64,000 nt of DNA. Source: Rutstroemia sp. NJR-2017a BVV2 (taxonomy: Eukaryota > Ascomycota > Leotiomycetes > Helotiales > Rutstroemiaceae). Every line of letters starts with the position of its first letter. Position 1 is the first letter of the stretch. The stretch is from positions 496,001 to 560,000 of the forward strand of contig NJPS01000033.1 of the NCBI GenBank assembly GCA_002946415.1. The letters are read 5' to 3'. The notes under the pieces were generated by a model. The model made no database searches. It was not told the origin of the DNA and saw nothing but the letters and a program-made list of their open reading frames with translations. Shown here in pieces: positions 23,014-35,084 of the stretch. Made by a program: the position numbers and the translations under genes.

Positions 23014-23661
23014 TGAGAGCTCTATATTAGGTGGGAGCTTTATATTACAGTAGTGGGACAACAATATTATTTTGAGAATCAGCTGTTTTCCCTGGATGCA
23101 TTGCAGTCACCTAAATACTATTGGCGCAATTGAACCGTTGTATAGGTACTTCCACAAATCATCAATGCGGCAATGCCCGTGGCCCAAGAAAGGCATTGAT
23201 GGGTGCCATTCTGCCTGGGTTGTATACTTTTTGAACCATTTAATGGACAGCTGAATAACAACAAAGCCGCCGAGTACGACGGTCGAATGAGATGGCTGCG
23301 AAAATTTCTCAATGTAAAGAAATGCCGGTGGTCGCACGCGTACTCTATTTTGGATACCGAGTCGAAGCGTAAATTCAACCTTAGCCTATCTTGGTGTCAA
23401 GAAAACACTACATTGATGGCGCCTTCTACATGGTAACTGCCAAAGCCGCCCTGTCGTCGACTGGGCTCTGCACTTTCTTCGTAACGAAGTGATCATGGGA
23501 CATACTTCTAAACGCGGGCAGTACAAACAAACAAGTCTCTCAGGATAGACTTAAATCTCACCACCATCGGCGAATTTGTTCCAATACAGCGACTGCAAAA
23601 CCGCAGCAAGTACAAAACCTCACTTTGCCCTTTGCCTGAACCGGCATTCATTCGCATCGCC
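23014..23661. other. Intergenic region, no gene seen
   Basis: Between two plus-strand genes. It should hold the promoter of the NLR-like gene. Short ORFs on both strands show no domain character. Confidence 0.45.
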
Positions 23662-26600
23662 ATGGACTTTGTCAAGAACCTCAATTATTCTGGCTGGTTT
23701 TGGCGGGATGAGAGGACTAATTACGAGTGAGTGGAGCAAGCAAATAGAGCAGAAAGACACTGCTGTACTTCTTGCCAGTGTCTCGTGGAACGGGATTCTA
23801 ATAGACTACAGTATCGTTACGGTTCATGGCCTTTTTCAATCCAGCAAGTGTCCATGGGAAGACGACGGCCCAAGACTGAAGTGGTTGAATGAAGATTTGT
23901 TAGAAGGATGCGAGGCAAGGTTAATGGCGTTCAGTTACAAGAATGCAATTGAAACGGGAGTATTACACACCCGAGCAGGGCTACAAAATGCAGCACAGAG
24001 CCTTCTCGATAGTCTTGTGGAACACAGAAGCGAAGATGTTGAGGTTTGCCAACCCCTTTGAGCCTCACCAGAGTTCAGTTCAGTCATGGGTATAGAGGAA
24101 CAACTAATCCAAATTCCTTTCAGAAAAGCCGCGCAATTGCCTTTATATCTCATGATATTGGAGGAATCGTTTTAAAGAATGTGAGTTGTCGATTTTTAGA
24201 GCACAGATTGTTCCACTTTCTACTTGAGGAGCGTCCCTGTAGCTTGTTATCCGTTGACTGTATAGGCTTTGGTCATTGCTGCTCAGAACCAGGAGAAGTA
24301 CGGGAATGTGCTGCGAGCAACCTACGCAATTGTAAGACAATACCCCGGATAACAGAGCTCAATTTCCTCAAAGCAAGAACAAGTCTCTGACATCCTTAGA
24401 TTTTTTTGGGTTGTCCACATAGAGTGTCTAGCCGGGAAAGTCTCATGGATCAGATTACTGGGTGGATATACGACAAGGAAAATCTCACGATAGATGGGCT
24501 TCTGAAGACAGCAACATCGTTCTTATCAAGTATCCTGGAGATTAATGGGTTGTTTCTGGAATCTGGAATGATTCTTCGTAGTCGAATTGTCAACGTCTTG
24601 TCTGAGCATCCAAACCGGGCCGAACAGGTCAGTCACACCTGGGAGTTTAGAAATTTATCCTCACAGTTGTGTCACCTTATCGCCTTTACCCACGCTGTAC
24701 TAAGTTGTGTTTTTCTCCCAGGTCTTTTGTCCATTTACTGTTACTCTAGACATGCCCACCGAATTGAGACTTTCGTCACCTCAGTCACTGGCAACATTGC
24801 TCTGTGGAGATGATAGTAATGATAGTGATGATGGAGGCAGTATTTCAAAGTCTGTTAAAGAAGTACTGACAAGCCGAAAAGAAGGTACTTTCTAGCCGTC
24901 CTATATCACTACTTGGGCTAATCATATTCAGAGATAGGGACAAACTTCTCGCCTGCTGCATCTAGAGGCCTTCAACGCCAACTTTCACTTACTCCGCCTC
25001 TCTTTCCCAACCAAGATGAACTGAATGATCACGACTTAGATTGGATATTTACCAGCCAAGATTTTACAAAATGGATGCAAAAATCAGGGCCCAGAATTTT
25101 ACACCTTATACGAGGCTCTTCTCAGATCAATCCCTTAGGTAGTTTCTTGCGGTTCCTTGAAAGACCTGACAAACAGACCAGACATGGCAACCACGTATTC
25201 TACTTCCAATTCCGCAAGTACGATTCACGGTTCAATAACACCAAAGCCTTGTTAACCGCATTCATTGCCCAGGCCATGGCTATACTTCCGACTCCCATAA
25301 TTGACATGCCAGAAAGTCACTGGCAGCGGCTGGAAAAAGCTGCCTCCGGCGAGCCTCTACTTGAACATGACTTGTTCAACCTTTTTGTCTCCTTATGCAC
25401 TTTCTTCCGAACTCGGAATGAGCCTGTGATACTGATCATCTGGAATTTGGACGGCTGCTCAGACTCACTATGCTGGTTGATGAACTCCATTGCGACTGTT
25501 GACTCTTTTTCTGAGTTTCAGTACCGAATTCTGCTGGAGAGTTCTTGGGCTGAAAATGTAGTCAAAGTCACAGGTAACTTTGAGGTAGTTGTCGTTCAAA
25601 ATGAACAGAGTCGACTGCCGTCCAAGTACAAGGGTCTCTGCGATATTGAAGTGAAGCGACTGATGCAGAGGCATCCGGACCTGCTTGCAAACTCAGAAAA
25701 GTTGGACAAAGCTATCGCTCAACATCAACAAAACACCATCCTAGATCTCGTCATAACTCAGTGGATTTGCAATTACGCTCGAAGAATTGCAACACGCTCT
25801 TCAGTGACAGGCATGACGGAAAGGTTGGATTATCTAGTGGATATTCCAACCCAACAGTTATTCATTAGCATCATGGGATCAATTCGACTAAACAGATATC
25901 ACTGGGTCAAGAGAGTCCTTTTATTGGTCAAGAACTCGTTTCGTCCGCTTACAATCTGGGAACTTGAGGATGCACTGAAGTTTGAGAGCAGGACGGATCT
26001 TGCCCCTGGCGATTGCTGGGGGGGTACAGACTTTGCATTCGAGCTCCAAGACTGCTTCTCGGGGCTGCTCATTGTCGAGAACAACGAAGTCTCTTTCATT
26101 TGCCCGACTGTGCATAAATACTTGTCACATTATGAAAGCTTGTCGCAGGAGTGGTACATAAAGGACACCGACGTCCACTTGGAAATCTTCAGATTACTGC
26201 TCCGCTATCTGTCTCAAGAGCAAAATCCAGCTATCTCCTCCAAAACCACTCCTAGACGAGTCTACCTCTCACATCCAGTCCCTTCGAGGCTTGATTTTCG
26301 CTCTTATGCCGCGGAATTCTTGCTCCTTCATTACAAGGAGGTGAAGAAAAATCACGACCTATCAGTATACGAGGTTGAGTTGAGGCAGTTCTTGGGCTCC
26401 CCAACAGCAATTACTACATGGGCGGTTATAATGGGTCTTGAGAAACCCTCACAATCAGAGAAGGTTGTCGAGAGCGATGCGCTTTTCTCCCAGAAAGCAG
26501 TGCTAGCTCTCGCCGCTAGAATTGGCTTAGAAATAGCCGACTTTGACGTACTTTGTCCCGGCTGGTCATTCAATGAGGGCTTAGTTCGAGTCGCGCTGTT

Positions 26601-29487
26601 GGAAGCGGTACGGAATGGACATGCTACACTTGTCGAATCGATTCAAATTCCTCCCGCGAACGAAATGCTCTTGGATGCACGTAATGCGGGCTCAATTTGC
26701 GGCAATTCAGAGATTATCAAATATTTGTTTGAAAAGACTAGAGAATGTGCAACGTTTCCAAGGCCGTTTTTGACAAGCGCTGCTTGCCTGGGTGTCGAAG
26801 ATGTCATTACAGCAGTCATCAAAGGCAGTATCACTGACGATGAGGATCGCCCGCGAGTTGAACTTCTTGGTGAATTGCTAGTCAATTCGATTCGATCCCA
26901 GCAGACGCTCACCACACAGCTCCTGATTAAGAAAATTCCGGCACCCGACCTGACCTTGTCTATGATTAATACTGCTTGTCAAATTGGAGACCCGGAAGCT
27001 GTTCAGCTTCTTATCGATAATGGGTTCGACATAGCTACGATTAACTCCACCAAAGTTGCGCCCCTATATATAGCTTGCCGCTATGGAAATTTTGGGGCTG
27101 TAGAGCTCTTGGTCACAAAACGAGTCTTTTGTGAAGGCGAGGACTTGGATCTCCTGCGCGAAAGCTTGGAGATTAGTGTCACCAACGGCTTCCCCAGATG
27201 TACTTCCAGCCTGCTGGAGCTTGTTAGTCAGAAGAGCGATTCACAGACCATTCGATCGTTTCTCTGGGAAACTTTCATGATTGGCGTAGTCAAAGGCCAT
27301 ATGGATGTCTGCCGTGTATTTCTTGAGAAAGGTATTGATCCCAATGAATCGAAAACATGGAAAGGGGAGCCGGTGCTTTCTCACGCATTTGAATCGGGTG
27401 GTATAGATATGATTCAGCTACTCCTAGACTACCACACGCCTCTAGAGGCAAGCAACGATCTCGGAAACACACCACTCATGATCGCCACTGCCCAGGGGCA
27501 CACTTCAATTGCCGCCTTCCTACTAAAGAAAGGAGCTGAAGTCAACGCAAGAGCTTCTTTTGGTGGAACTGCACTATATCAAGCATGCCTGAAGAACAAA
27601 TTCGATATTGTGGAGCTTCTGCTAAAGAACGGGGCGGACGTGAATCTGAGCACCCATTGGAAGAATTGGTCGCCATTAGAGGCATCGTACGACTTCCCCA
27701 GAATCCTTCAGCTACTTGTCAAGAAGTCTCCCGATTTCAAACGCGAAGCTGGAGGTACCACTGCCTTGTGGCGCGCAGCGAGAGGAGGCCATACTGAGTC
27801 TGTGGAAATACTTCTCAAAGGGGATCCCGATATAGAATTCGTCCCTCAGAACTACAAGGAAAGTGAAGATGGGTTTACCCCCTTAGCCATCGCGTCTCGA
27901 GGCGGACATGCGAAAGTGGTTGCCTTACTGCTGGAAGCTGGCTCCAACGTCAATTATATTACTTCGAGCGGCGACTTCATCCTAAAATTCGCAACGGAGG
28001 ATGATGTTGTAGCAACGTTGCTGCAGTATAATCCAAACCTAGAGCTTACGGACGAAGAAGGAAACACGGCCCTCCATATCTTCGCACGGCGATCGAGCGA
28101 TAACTTTGAATCTCTCAAACGCTTAGTCAATGCTGGCGCCAACATCCAGACATTGAACAAGATTGGAAAATCCCCTCTTGCCATGGCAGCATCAACAAAA
28201 AGCGTTGATCTTGTCAAATACTTTGTTTCCAAGGGTGCTGATATTGGTTTATCTACTGGTTATGCAGGGGGGCCTCTTCACCAGGCTTGCAGGTTTAGCA
28301 GTCTCGACGTTGTGAAGATTCTCGTTGAAAGCGGTGCGAATTTCAATCTATCCCACTACGCCATGGGAACGCCTCTTGCATGTGCATGTACCTCGTCAAA
28401 CGAACAATTTGACAAGATTAAATATCTGGTTGAAGAATTACATGCCGAGGTAGCTCTCGGAGGTTCAAGGCATGGACACGTGCTCAATGAGGCTTGTCTG
28501 CGATGTGACCTCAAAACTGTGGAATATCTTGCCGATCGTGGTGGGAGCTCATGTTTGTCACAGGTAGATAACCAAGGACGTCCTCCCATATTCTACGCTT
28601 GCTATAGCCAGAATGACGCGTTCAGAGTCGTCCAATATCTGATATCACAGGGTGTTGAGATCTCGGCGAAAGTGAAAGACAAGATGGGGCGAACAGTTCT
28701 CCACTGTGCTGTTCTGAGCCAAAGCGTTGAACTTGCGAAACGGCTGCTCGAGCTAGACAAGAATTTGTTGCACGAAGCCGATAATGACGGCTGGACCCCG
28801 TTGCATTGGTCCATCAGAAAGGCTTACGGACCCCGGCCAAACAGTGCTGTATGGCGGCCTAGCCCCGTTTCACCAGAGATCCTGACTGAAATGGTTAGCT
28901 TCCTATTGGAAGAAGGGAGTCAGGATCTCGAGCAAGTAGGACGAGCTGCTGGTCGAGATTGGTCACCTCTCAAGCTTGCAAGATATCATAATGTCTATAA
29001 AATTCTCAAAGACAAGCTAAATCCACGAGTCCTTCAAGCGGGAGAGTCTCAACTTCATGAGTCAAAAGTTGCTCAATTTCATCGTAGGTTCTGTGACGGG
29101 TGTTTTTGTGTAGGTCTCTTCCTCGTGTCTCCTAGCTTGCATTCTTTTACCATGGCACGCTGATTCTACGAGTAGGAAATCCGGGGGGTGTACAGCCAAT
29201 GCACCGATGATGCTTGTGCCAAGGATTTCGATCTCTGCTTCAAATGCGGCGGTCACAAAGAGCTCCTTCACGACCCAGATCACAAGTTTAGTAGCGAAAT
29301 GGGCCCAGAATTTGACGACAATGATGATGACGATAACGATGGCGAGGACGATGACAATTTGATGGATTCTCCTGTACCTGCTAATAGTGAGCGTGGGGTG
29401 TCACCCGGGTTAGATCTTGATCTTCTCGACTATATGGGAGATATCAATGATTGGAAAGACGAAGATATTATTATGGAGGATGATTAG
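23662..29487 (+). CDS. NLR-like protein: alpha/beta-hydrolase-like, degenerate NTPase, ankyrin repeats, ZZ finger
   Basis: Eight exons (23662-23726, 23812-24043, 24124-24180, 24266-24331, 24400-24627, 24722-24884, 24932-29109, 29176-29487) sum to 5301 nt, 1766 residues. The start is the ATG in a strong context (ATCGCCATGG); the splice to IVTVHGLFQSSK follows. Residues about 22-230 resemble the SesB/DUF676-like alpha/beta-hydrolase domain of fungal NLR-type proteins, but the nucleophile elbow reads FISHDIGG (Asp110), and a GCPHR motif follows. Residues about 310-560 match the NACHT-type region (GPRILHLIRGSS; LIIWNLDGC at about 440) yet lack a GK(S/T) P-loop. Ankyrin repeats run from about 820 to 1650 (for example NTPLMIATAQGHTSIAAFLL). 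A ZZ finger (CDGCFC...QCTDDAC...DLCFKC) is split by the last intron, and an acidic tail ends the protein. A role in non-self or stress sensing is inferred from architecture. Confidence 0.87.
29110..29175 (+). other. Last intron of the NLR-like gene
   Basis: 66 nt between TGTTTTTGT and GAAATCCGG, GTAGGT donor and ACGAGTAG acceptor. Splicing joins CDGCFC to EIRGVYSQC, completing a ZZ zinc finger. Reading through instead gives a short hydrophobic tail and a stop. Confidence 0.8.
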
Positions 29488-30415
29488 GATCTCTAGATCT
29501 GGAATCTCTGAGCAGTGTATACCTCCCATACATATATAGGCACCTCCTATAGGTCTAGGATACCGTTTAGATCTATCAGAGAGCTCTTTGATTCTATTTA
29601 CCAGAGCGACACGTCACTAAGCTTTAGAGGAAGCTTGGAAGGGGCTTGCGGGTAGGAAACCAATTTGGTATAATCACCTCACGCACCTCAGCCAATGTGA
29701 GGCGCTCTGTGAGCCCCTAGTGGGCACTGCACAGTGGTCCCCTCTACCACACATCGAAGAAAGCCGGACAGCGGCGGCAGGATCTATGGCCGAAGACTCG
29801 TCGGTACGCTCAGCCCAAGGGGACACCACATGCAGACAATCAAAAGCAGGCGAGTGACTAAGACTACTATTGACGGCTAGTCCTGGGATAAGATCCAATA
29901 AAGGCTGATGTATATTCTGTTTAGTTCGAGGCAGTGAAATCTCATTGGGACGAGAGAGGACCTGGTCAAGTTCGGCCTAGATCTCGCAGCTTTTGCTATT
30001 TTATTTTGCATCTAAAAGCTAGAACTCTGCTATGGTAGAACTAAAGTTGATTGTATCCCGACAGGATATCTGTGTGCTGAAAGACGACTGTTCGCTCCCT
30101 CCCTTAAGAGCCTGTCACGAATAATCGGTTTGGGGAGATCATTTGACGCGGCATTATGCGGCATTTGGCATCAATCGGAATCTCTGATTACACAAAGTAG
30201 AAGTTTGTATATCGTCTGATCGATCCTTTCTTTATCCCTATTCCTCTGTTCCGTTCGCCTTATATTTACACCCCTTTTCCCCTCCTGTTACATCACATCA
30301 ACACGACCCTCGGGTTCAAACCGTCAAACCACCCCATAAACGCCTTCCCCTCCCCCTAAAAAAATAAAAATAATACAAAACCCAGAACCAGAAAAATCCA
30401 ACCCCACCATCACCA
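29488..30415. other. Convergent intergenic region, possible decayed transposon sequence
   Basis: Between the 3' ends of the NLR-like gene and the small secreted protein gene. Around 29600-30080 the sequence differs in character from the neighbours (higher complexity and short coding-like stretches on the minus strand such as LTLAEVREVIIPNWF), but no terminal repeats or transposase motifs could be identified. Confidence 0.3.
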
Positions 30416-30974
30416 TCACCCCTCCTCCTCCTCACAAATCCCCGTCCCCTCATCCAATCCACACGTAATCATCGCGTCTTCAGCTCCCGGCCCATCGCCC
30501 CAGAAATGCGCGCCGGGCTGCGTGGGCGGCGGGTCCTGCGTGTGGATATGCAGAAACATGCAGCAGCATTGGGGGATGGGGGACGAGGAGCTTAAGGATG
30601 CGGATGGGGGAGGGTGGGCACGCCCACAGATCTTTTTGTTGGTGGTGGGGTCGGCGAGAGGGAATTGGCCTGGTGGGGAGGTGTGTTAGGTTTTTGTGGG
30701 GTTGGGGAATGGAGGGGAGGGGAGGGGAGGGGAGGGGAAAATTGGAGGAAAGGAGGGGAAGTGAGAAGAGGAGGAGGGAAAACATACTATCAGATCTTAA
30801 ACGGAAGTTCGGGGTGAGTTGATCGCGGGAGAAGAGCTCAGCGAGATACGAGAGGTCTTCTTTTGTAGTTCGCGAGGCCGGGGCCGGTGCGGGAGTAGGA
30901 ATGGCGAGGGTTGTTTGGAGGGTGAGTGATATGGAGAAGAGGAGGGACAGCACTGAGGTTGTTGTGATATGCAT
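30416..30974 (-). CDS. Small secreted cysteine-containing protein
   Basis: Two exons (30974-30788 and 30669-30416) encode 146 residues. The signal peptide is residues 1 to about 24 (hydrophobic core SVLSLLFSISLTLQ, ending TTLA), followed by a Pro/Ala-rich stretch. The mature part has six cysteines, three of them consecutive (QCCCMF), plus a TCGLDEGTGIC loop near the end and a Glu-rich terminus. The 118-nt intron (GTATGT...CACCAG) carries an AGGGG repeat. The acceptor was chosen because it gives SDSQFPLADP, a cleaner continuation than a later AG that leads to a different, low-complexity frame. Size, secretion and cysteine content fit effector-like secreted proteins, but I recognise no family. 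Confidence 0.6.
30711..30739. repeat. AGGGG microsatellite in intron
   Basis: About five copies of the pentamer AGGGG, wholly inside the intron of the small secreted protein gene. Confidence 0.85.
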
Positions 30975-32570
30975 CTTTAGGTATGATTTGAGGGTGCTGA
31001 GGTGTAGCAGGTGAAAGCACAGATAGAGTGTGCTAGAAATGTACACTGTATGTAGAAATGACGATAGCTCCTAAGGATATCTTGCTAGCTATCAATCAAT
31101 CAATCAACAAACAACCGAAGTCAGTCGACGATACTCTTCTTGCTGACACACGAATCTAGACCCGCTGGACTCTAGGATGTCCTACACGTAAATAAGAGTA
31201 TCGCGAAATAATATAAACGAAAGTACGAAAACATAAGCAAGAAATAAAAACTTCCAGAACGAAATCGACACATATATCTCTTCCAAGTCCCCATCTGCAC
31301 ACCGCCACCGTCAGAAAATTAAATATACATTCCATCCAATGCCAAATTTTTCCTTCCCCCATATGCTGCAGCTGCATCGGACGCCTTCCCGAACGAATCC
31401 TACATACTGTATATGAGATGAGTGACGGCTCGATCGGCCCAGCAGGTACCCGAGCCTTTCTCACATCATATGCGTGGGAGGAGATGATCTACCCTACCCT
31501 ACCCTGCCCTGCCCTGCATACGGAGAGGCCGGCGCCGATCAGAAGCTGGAACACCAACAACGAACGGAAAAGGAATACGCAACAAAAGAAGAAGCAGGAT
31601 GCGGCACAGGGCTGAGATGCGAAACGTGGATGACGGCGGGGTATTTATAGAGTGGAGAGGAACGGGATAGATTAGATGATTGATGATGATGATGGATGAC
31701 TCGCTTGTGGTGGCTGTATGTATGGAATTAAGGTGAGGTCGTAAGGGCGGCCAATGAGAAGGGGGGTACTGTAAGCGTCTAGCTGCTATGCATGAGTCTT
31801 CACGGAGATGTCAGGTGGTTTATTGTGAAGTTGAGTCGCAGATATGAGGATATTTGATTATTATGTATATATTGGCAGCTTATGAGCGAACTAATTAATT
31901 CCGACTCGGACTCGAGCTATCGTAAGGATAGCACATTTGGAGGGTTCAGAGTTCTAGATATTCTTGCTCTATTTGTCTGCTCGATGCAGCAGATGCCAGG
32001 CCGGCCCAGGGGAATATCCAAATCATCCTCATAGCACTATTTCCTTGCGTAGTCATTAAGTTGGAGAGTACAGAGGAAGAGAATCGCATGGCATCGCAGC
32101 AAGTGCCAAGCTCTCAGCTCATTACTACGGGAAGCTCCTCAGCAACGTGTCATACCCATCATGCGGTTCCAATCCGAGATAAAACAGAGAACATTTAACT
32201 TAGATAGTCCGGTCCGTAAGATAATATTTACGACGAAGGACCCTCTGTAATGTTCCTTTCCTATCCCGATATGGTTCTCAAATCCGCACAAGACAGGCTC
32301 AGCGGATTCACTAGTAGGATTGTTGATATTTTGCGGCGGAGAACTTCTGGCCTTTGAGAGGTCAGTCAAATTAATCCTTATTCTTCTCCTTCAGCTCGTA
32401 GTTCTGGACTTTCTTGAAGGACGCCCTTCGGGACTACGAGTGGATCGGACAGAAACTGGATACAATGTGTTGTGACCTAGTAGGTAAAGCTACAGCACAT
32501 AATATTCAACCTCTAATACCCGCCGCGTCTCTCACTTTATCATCGGCCGTTTGATTGAAATCCTTCAAAC
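30975..32570. other. Intergenic region, no gene seen
   Basis: Promoter side of the small secreted protein gene and 3' side of the hydrolase gene. Contains a CCCTA/CCCTG-type pentamer run near 31491-31515 and TGATGA runs near 31678. ORFs are short and unsupported. Confidence 0.45.
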
Positions 32571-34058
32571 CTACAAACCACCCTCTTCAAACCACCCTTT
32601 TACCACGCTCTCCAGCTCTGCTTCTTCCGCTTCCGCTATACCTCCACCTCCTTTCACCGCACCCCAACCGACACCCTTCACACTCACCCTCTCCCCCGCA
32701 ATCGCCTCAGGATCGCACTCATCATCCCACCTGATCCTATCCCTCAACTCATGCAACTTAATACTCCTCTGCATGACCCTCTGCATTTCCTCCGCCTGTT
32801 CCCTAAACACCTCAAACTTCTCATCTGCCTCATCGCTCGTAATCTCATTCTCATTGTCTTTTCCTCTTCCTTTTTGTACTTTACCATCACTCCCCATACT
32901 ATCAGGCAAGGAAAACTTAGAATACAAAAACAGTGACCGTGGCAACTTCAACAATGATTTCGGCGGCGGGAAAATTAGATGCGATTTCCGGGACGTCTCG
33001 AGCGGTTCATGGGGATGATCTTCCAATTCATCGTCCCAGAGATTGGAAGGCGGGGACCCGATATCGGAATCATCAGGGTCGTCGGGAGGAGAGGGGAAGT
33101 CTTCTAAAGAGGGAGGAACAGGGAGTTCTTCTGTGGGTGAGTCGGGAGATGATGAAGATTCCGATTTAGGTGGCGGAGGAATTGGCCATCTTTGTGGTAC
33201 TTCTATGCCTGGTCTGCGAAAGAAGAGAATTGGAGAGGCGAAGGCATCGAATGTTTGGGATGGGGAGGGAAAGAGACGGGTTTTAAGGGTGTGTAATATG
33301 TCTGTCGTCCATGGTTTCTGGGAATAGAGATCAGGAGTTGAGATGTATGGAGGTATGGATGACTTGTCAAGGAGGACAGGATCGGGTGTGGTAGAAAATG
33401 GAGTCCAATCGAAGATACCGTTGTGGACTACCAGAGAATGTATTTTGGTCTTTTGGTTGGTGGATGTATATGATTCTGTAAGGGCTAGCGATGTGGCCAG
33501 AGTGCCGCCGAGGTAGGACCCATATATTAGGAGTGGTCGCTGAATGGGTTTTATGGGGTAGAAGCCGGAAGGGGGTGGAGGTGGATCTGGAAATAGAGAA
33601 GGGAGGTAGGTATTCAATAACCAGGTGTATGCTTGAAGTGTATCATGGACTAGACTGATTGTCAGTAGTGTGATCTACAGTGACTTGATGGAGACAATGA
33701 GAGGTACGGCTTGCCGCAGCTTAAATTCGTTCCGTGACTGCGTGATCGGAAGCAAAACGGCATGGTACTTACGTGGTATCGGAAACGCATGCGTTTTTGT
33801 GATCCGAAAAGACACGCTAGGATTGTGTGACCAGCGATAGGGAATGCTGAGAACGGGAAAATTTCTCAGAAGCCATGAAGGGGGTGAAGGGGGTGGAGAA
33901 GATGGATATGGTGGGAGGTAAATGACGAGAGGGACCCTTGGAGAGCTACGAACGAGAGATGCATTGTGCAGTCTGAAATGATGAAAAGTGTTAGCCTAAT
34001 CCGAGCAAGGAAGCAAGATCAAAAAACTAGGTACTGACCAAATAACGATATGGTGCAT
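32571..34058 (-). CDS. Alpha/beta-hydrolase-fold protein
   Basis: Last exon about 33665-32571, preceded by an exon ending at about 33773 (donor GTAAGT) that carries SLVRSSPRVPLVIYLPPYP, a typical first-strand segment of the fold. The following exon has QAYTWLLNTYLPSLF and the nucleophile-elbow-like IYGSYLGGTLATSLAL. Here Ser is preceded by Gly but the residue two before is Tyr, so it is not the canonical GXSXG. The second half is Pro/Ser-rich and acidic, then a coiled-coil-like helix (EQAEEMQRVMQRSIKLHELR). The 5' end is uncertain. An ATG at 34058 (MHHIVIW) fits only with a short 39-nt intron joining at TTAG and GCTAAC; the longer alternative using the next AG creates a stop. No substrate can be named. 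Confidence 0.6.
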
Positions 34059-35084
34059 AGGGCGATTTAGACAGTTACAATTGATGTTTGGTGAACTTGA
34101 CAATGTTGATACAATTCCTACCTACAAATTGTCGGCGTGCATGTCGGTTTTCCACTTGAGACAAATCCAGCTGCAGGTGACGCCTCCTAGACAGACAGGC
34201 CAAGGAAAGACCAGATAAGTTTGTGGTAACCTTTGCATGTAAGGCTAGGCCGACTCTCCAAGAGTTTTGAAGTCCCCTGCGCGGACAATCACCCACCTAG
34301 CAGCAATCGATAGAACTACCATCATGTGATGCGCCATTTTCAAAATGTCTTTTTGGTCAAGAAACTAGAGGCGTCGCCCACATGCTTGGAGCCAAAGACT
34401 CGACTGACTGGCGGATAAATAAGAAATGTCAACCTACTCGACAATGATTTGGCCGGATAAACCACAAGTGATATGGTGGCGCTCAACGTCATGTGATATA
34501 GAGTAAAAACGTTTCCGTGCGTATAAAGATAAGGATTGTGTTATCCATGTTCTAGAAGTAGGTATAAGACGGACTAAACCATATCCAGATGGGCAGCAAC
34601 TCATGTCTTTTTGAGGAATGCACTCCGTCGGGAGTCAAAGTTGGCTGATGTGGTAATCGATACGTTGGACGACGAGAGGACGGAATGACGGAGCTCAACT
34701 TGAGCGCGTCGGCGATTAACCACGCGTCCGTCAACTAAGAACTAAAGTATCGTACGAAGAATTCCCGAGGCAGTAGTGCAAGTATGGGCTATACAGCCTT
34801 GAGATGAGCCTTGCGATGCGAGGAGGATTGGGCCCGATGCAGTACAAAGCGGGTTTCATGAATGTTTCTCGAATAAATAAGATTCTGACTTGGGACAACG
34901 GAAGATAGTAGGCAAATGGTAAGTACTTTCTTTACTTTAGTAAATGGGCAAATTTGTTCGGCTTGACATGGGGAAGATGACAAGAGACCGGCCGAAGTGA
35001 AAAAGAGGCTAAATAGAATTGAGTTTGGGGTTAAGAAATGGAACTTTTCCAATTTCTATCGTATCTCGTACTGTGTGGTTACGC

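Noticed and set aside
25075..29163. A 1362-codon ORF as a complete gene
   Set aside because: It is the main exon of a longer gene. Upstream exons add the alpha/beta-hydrolase-like part and the last intron removes its apparent C-terminus.
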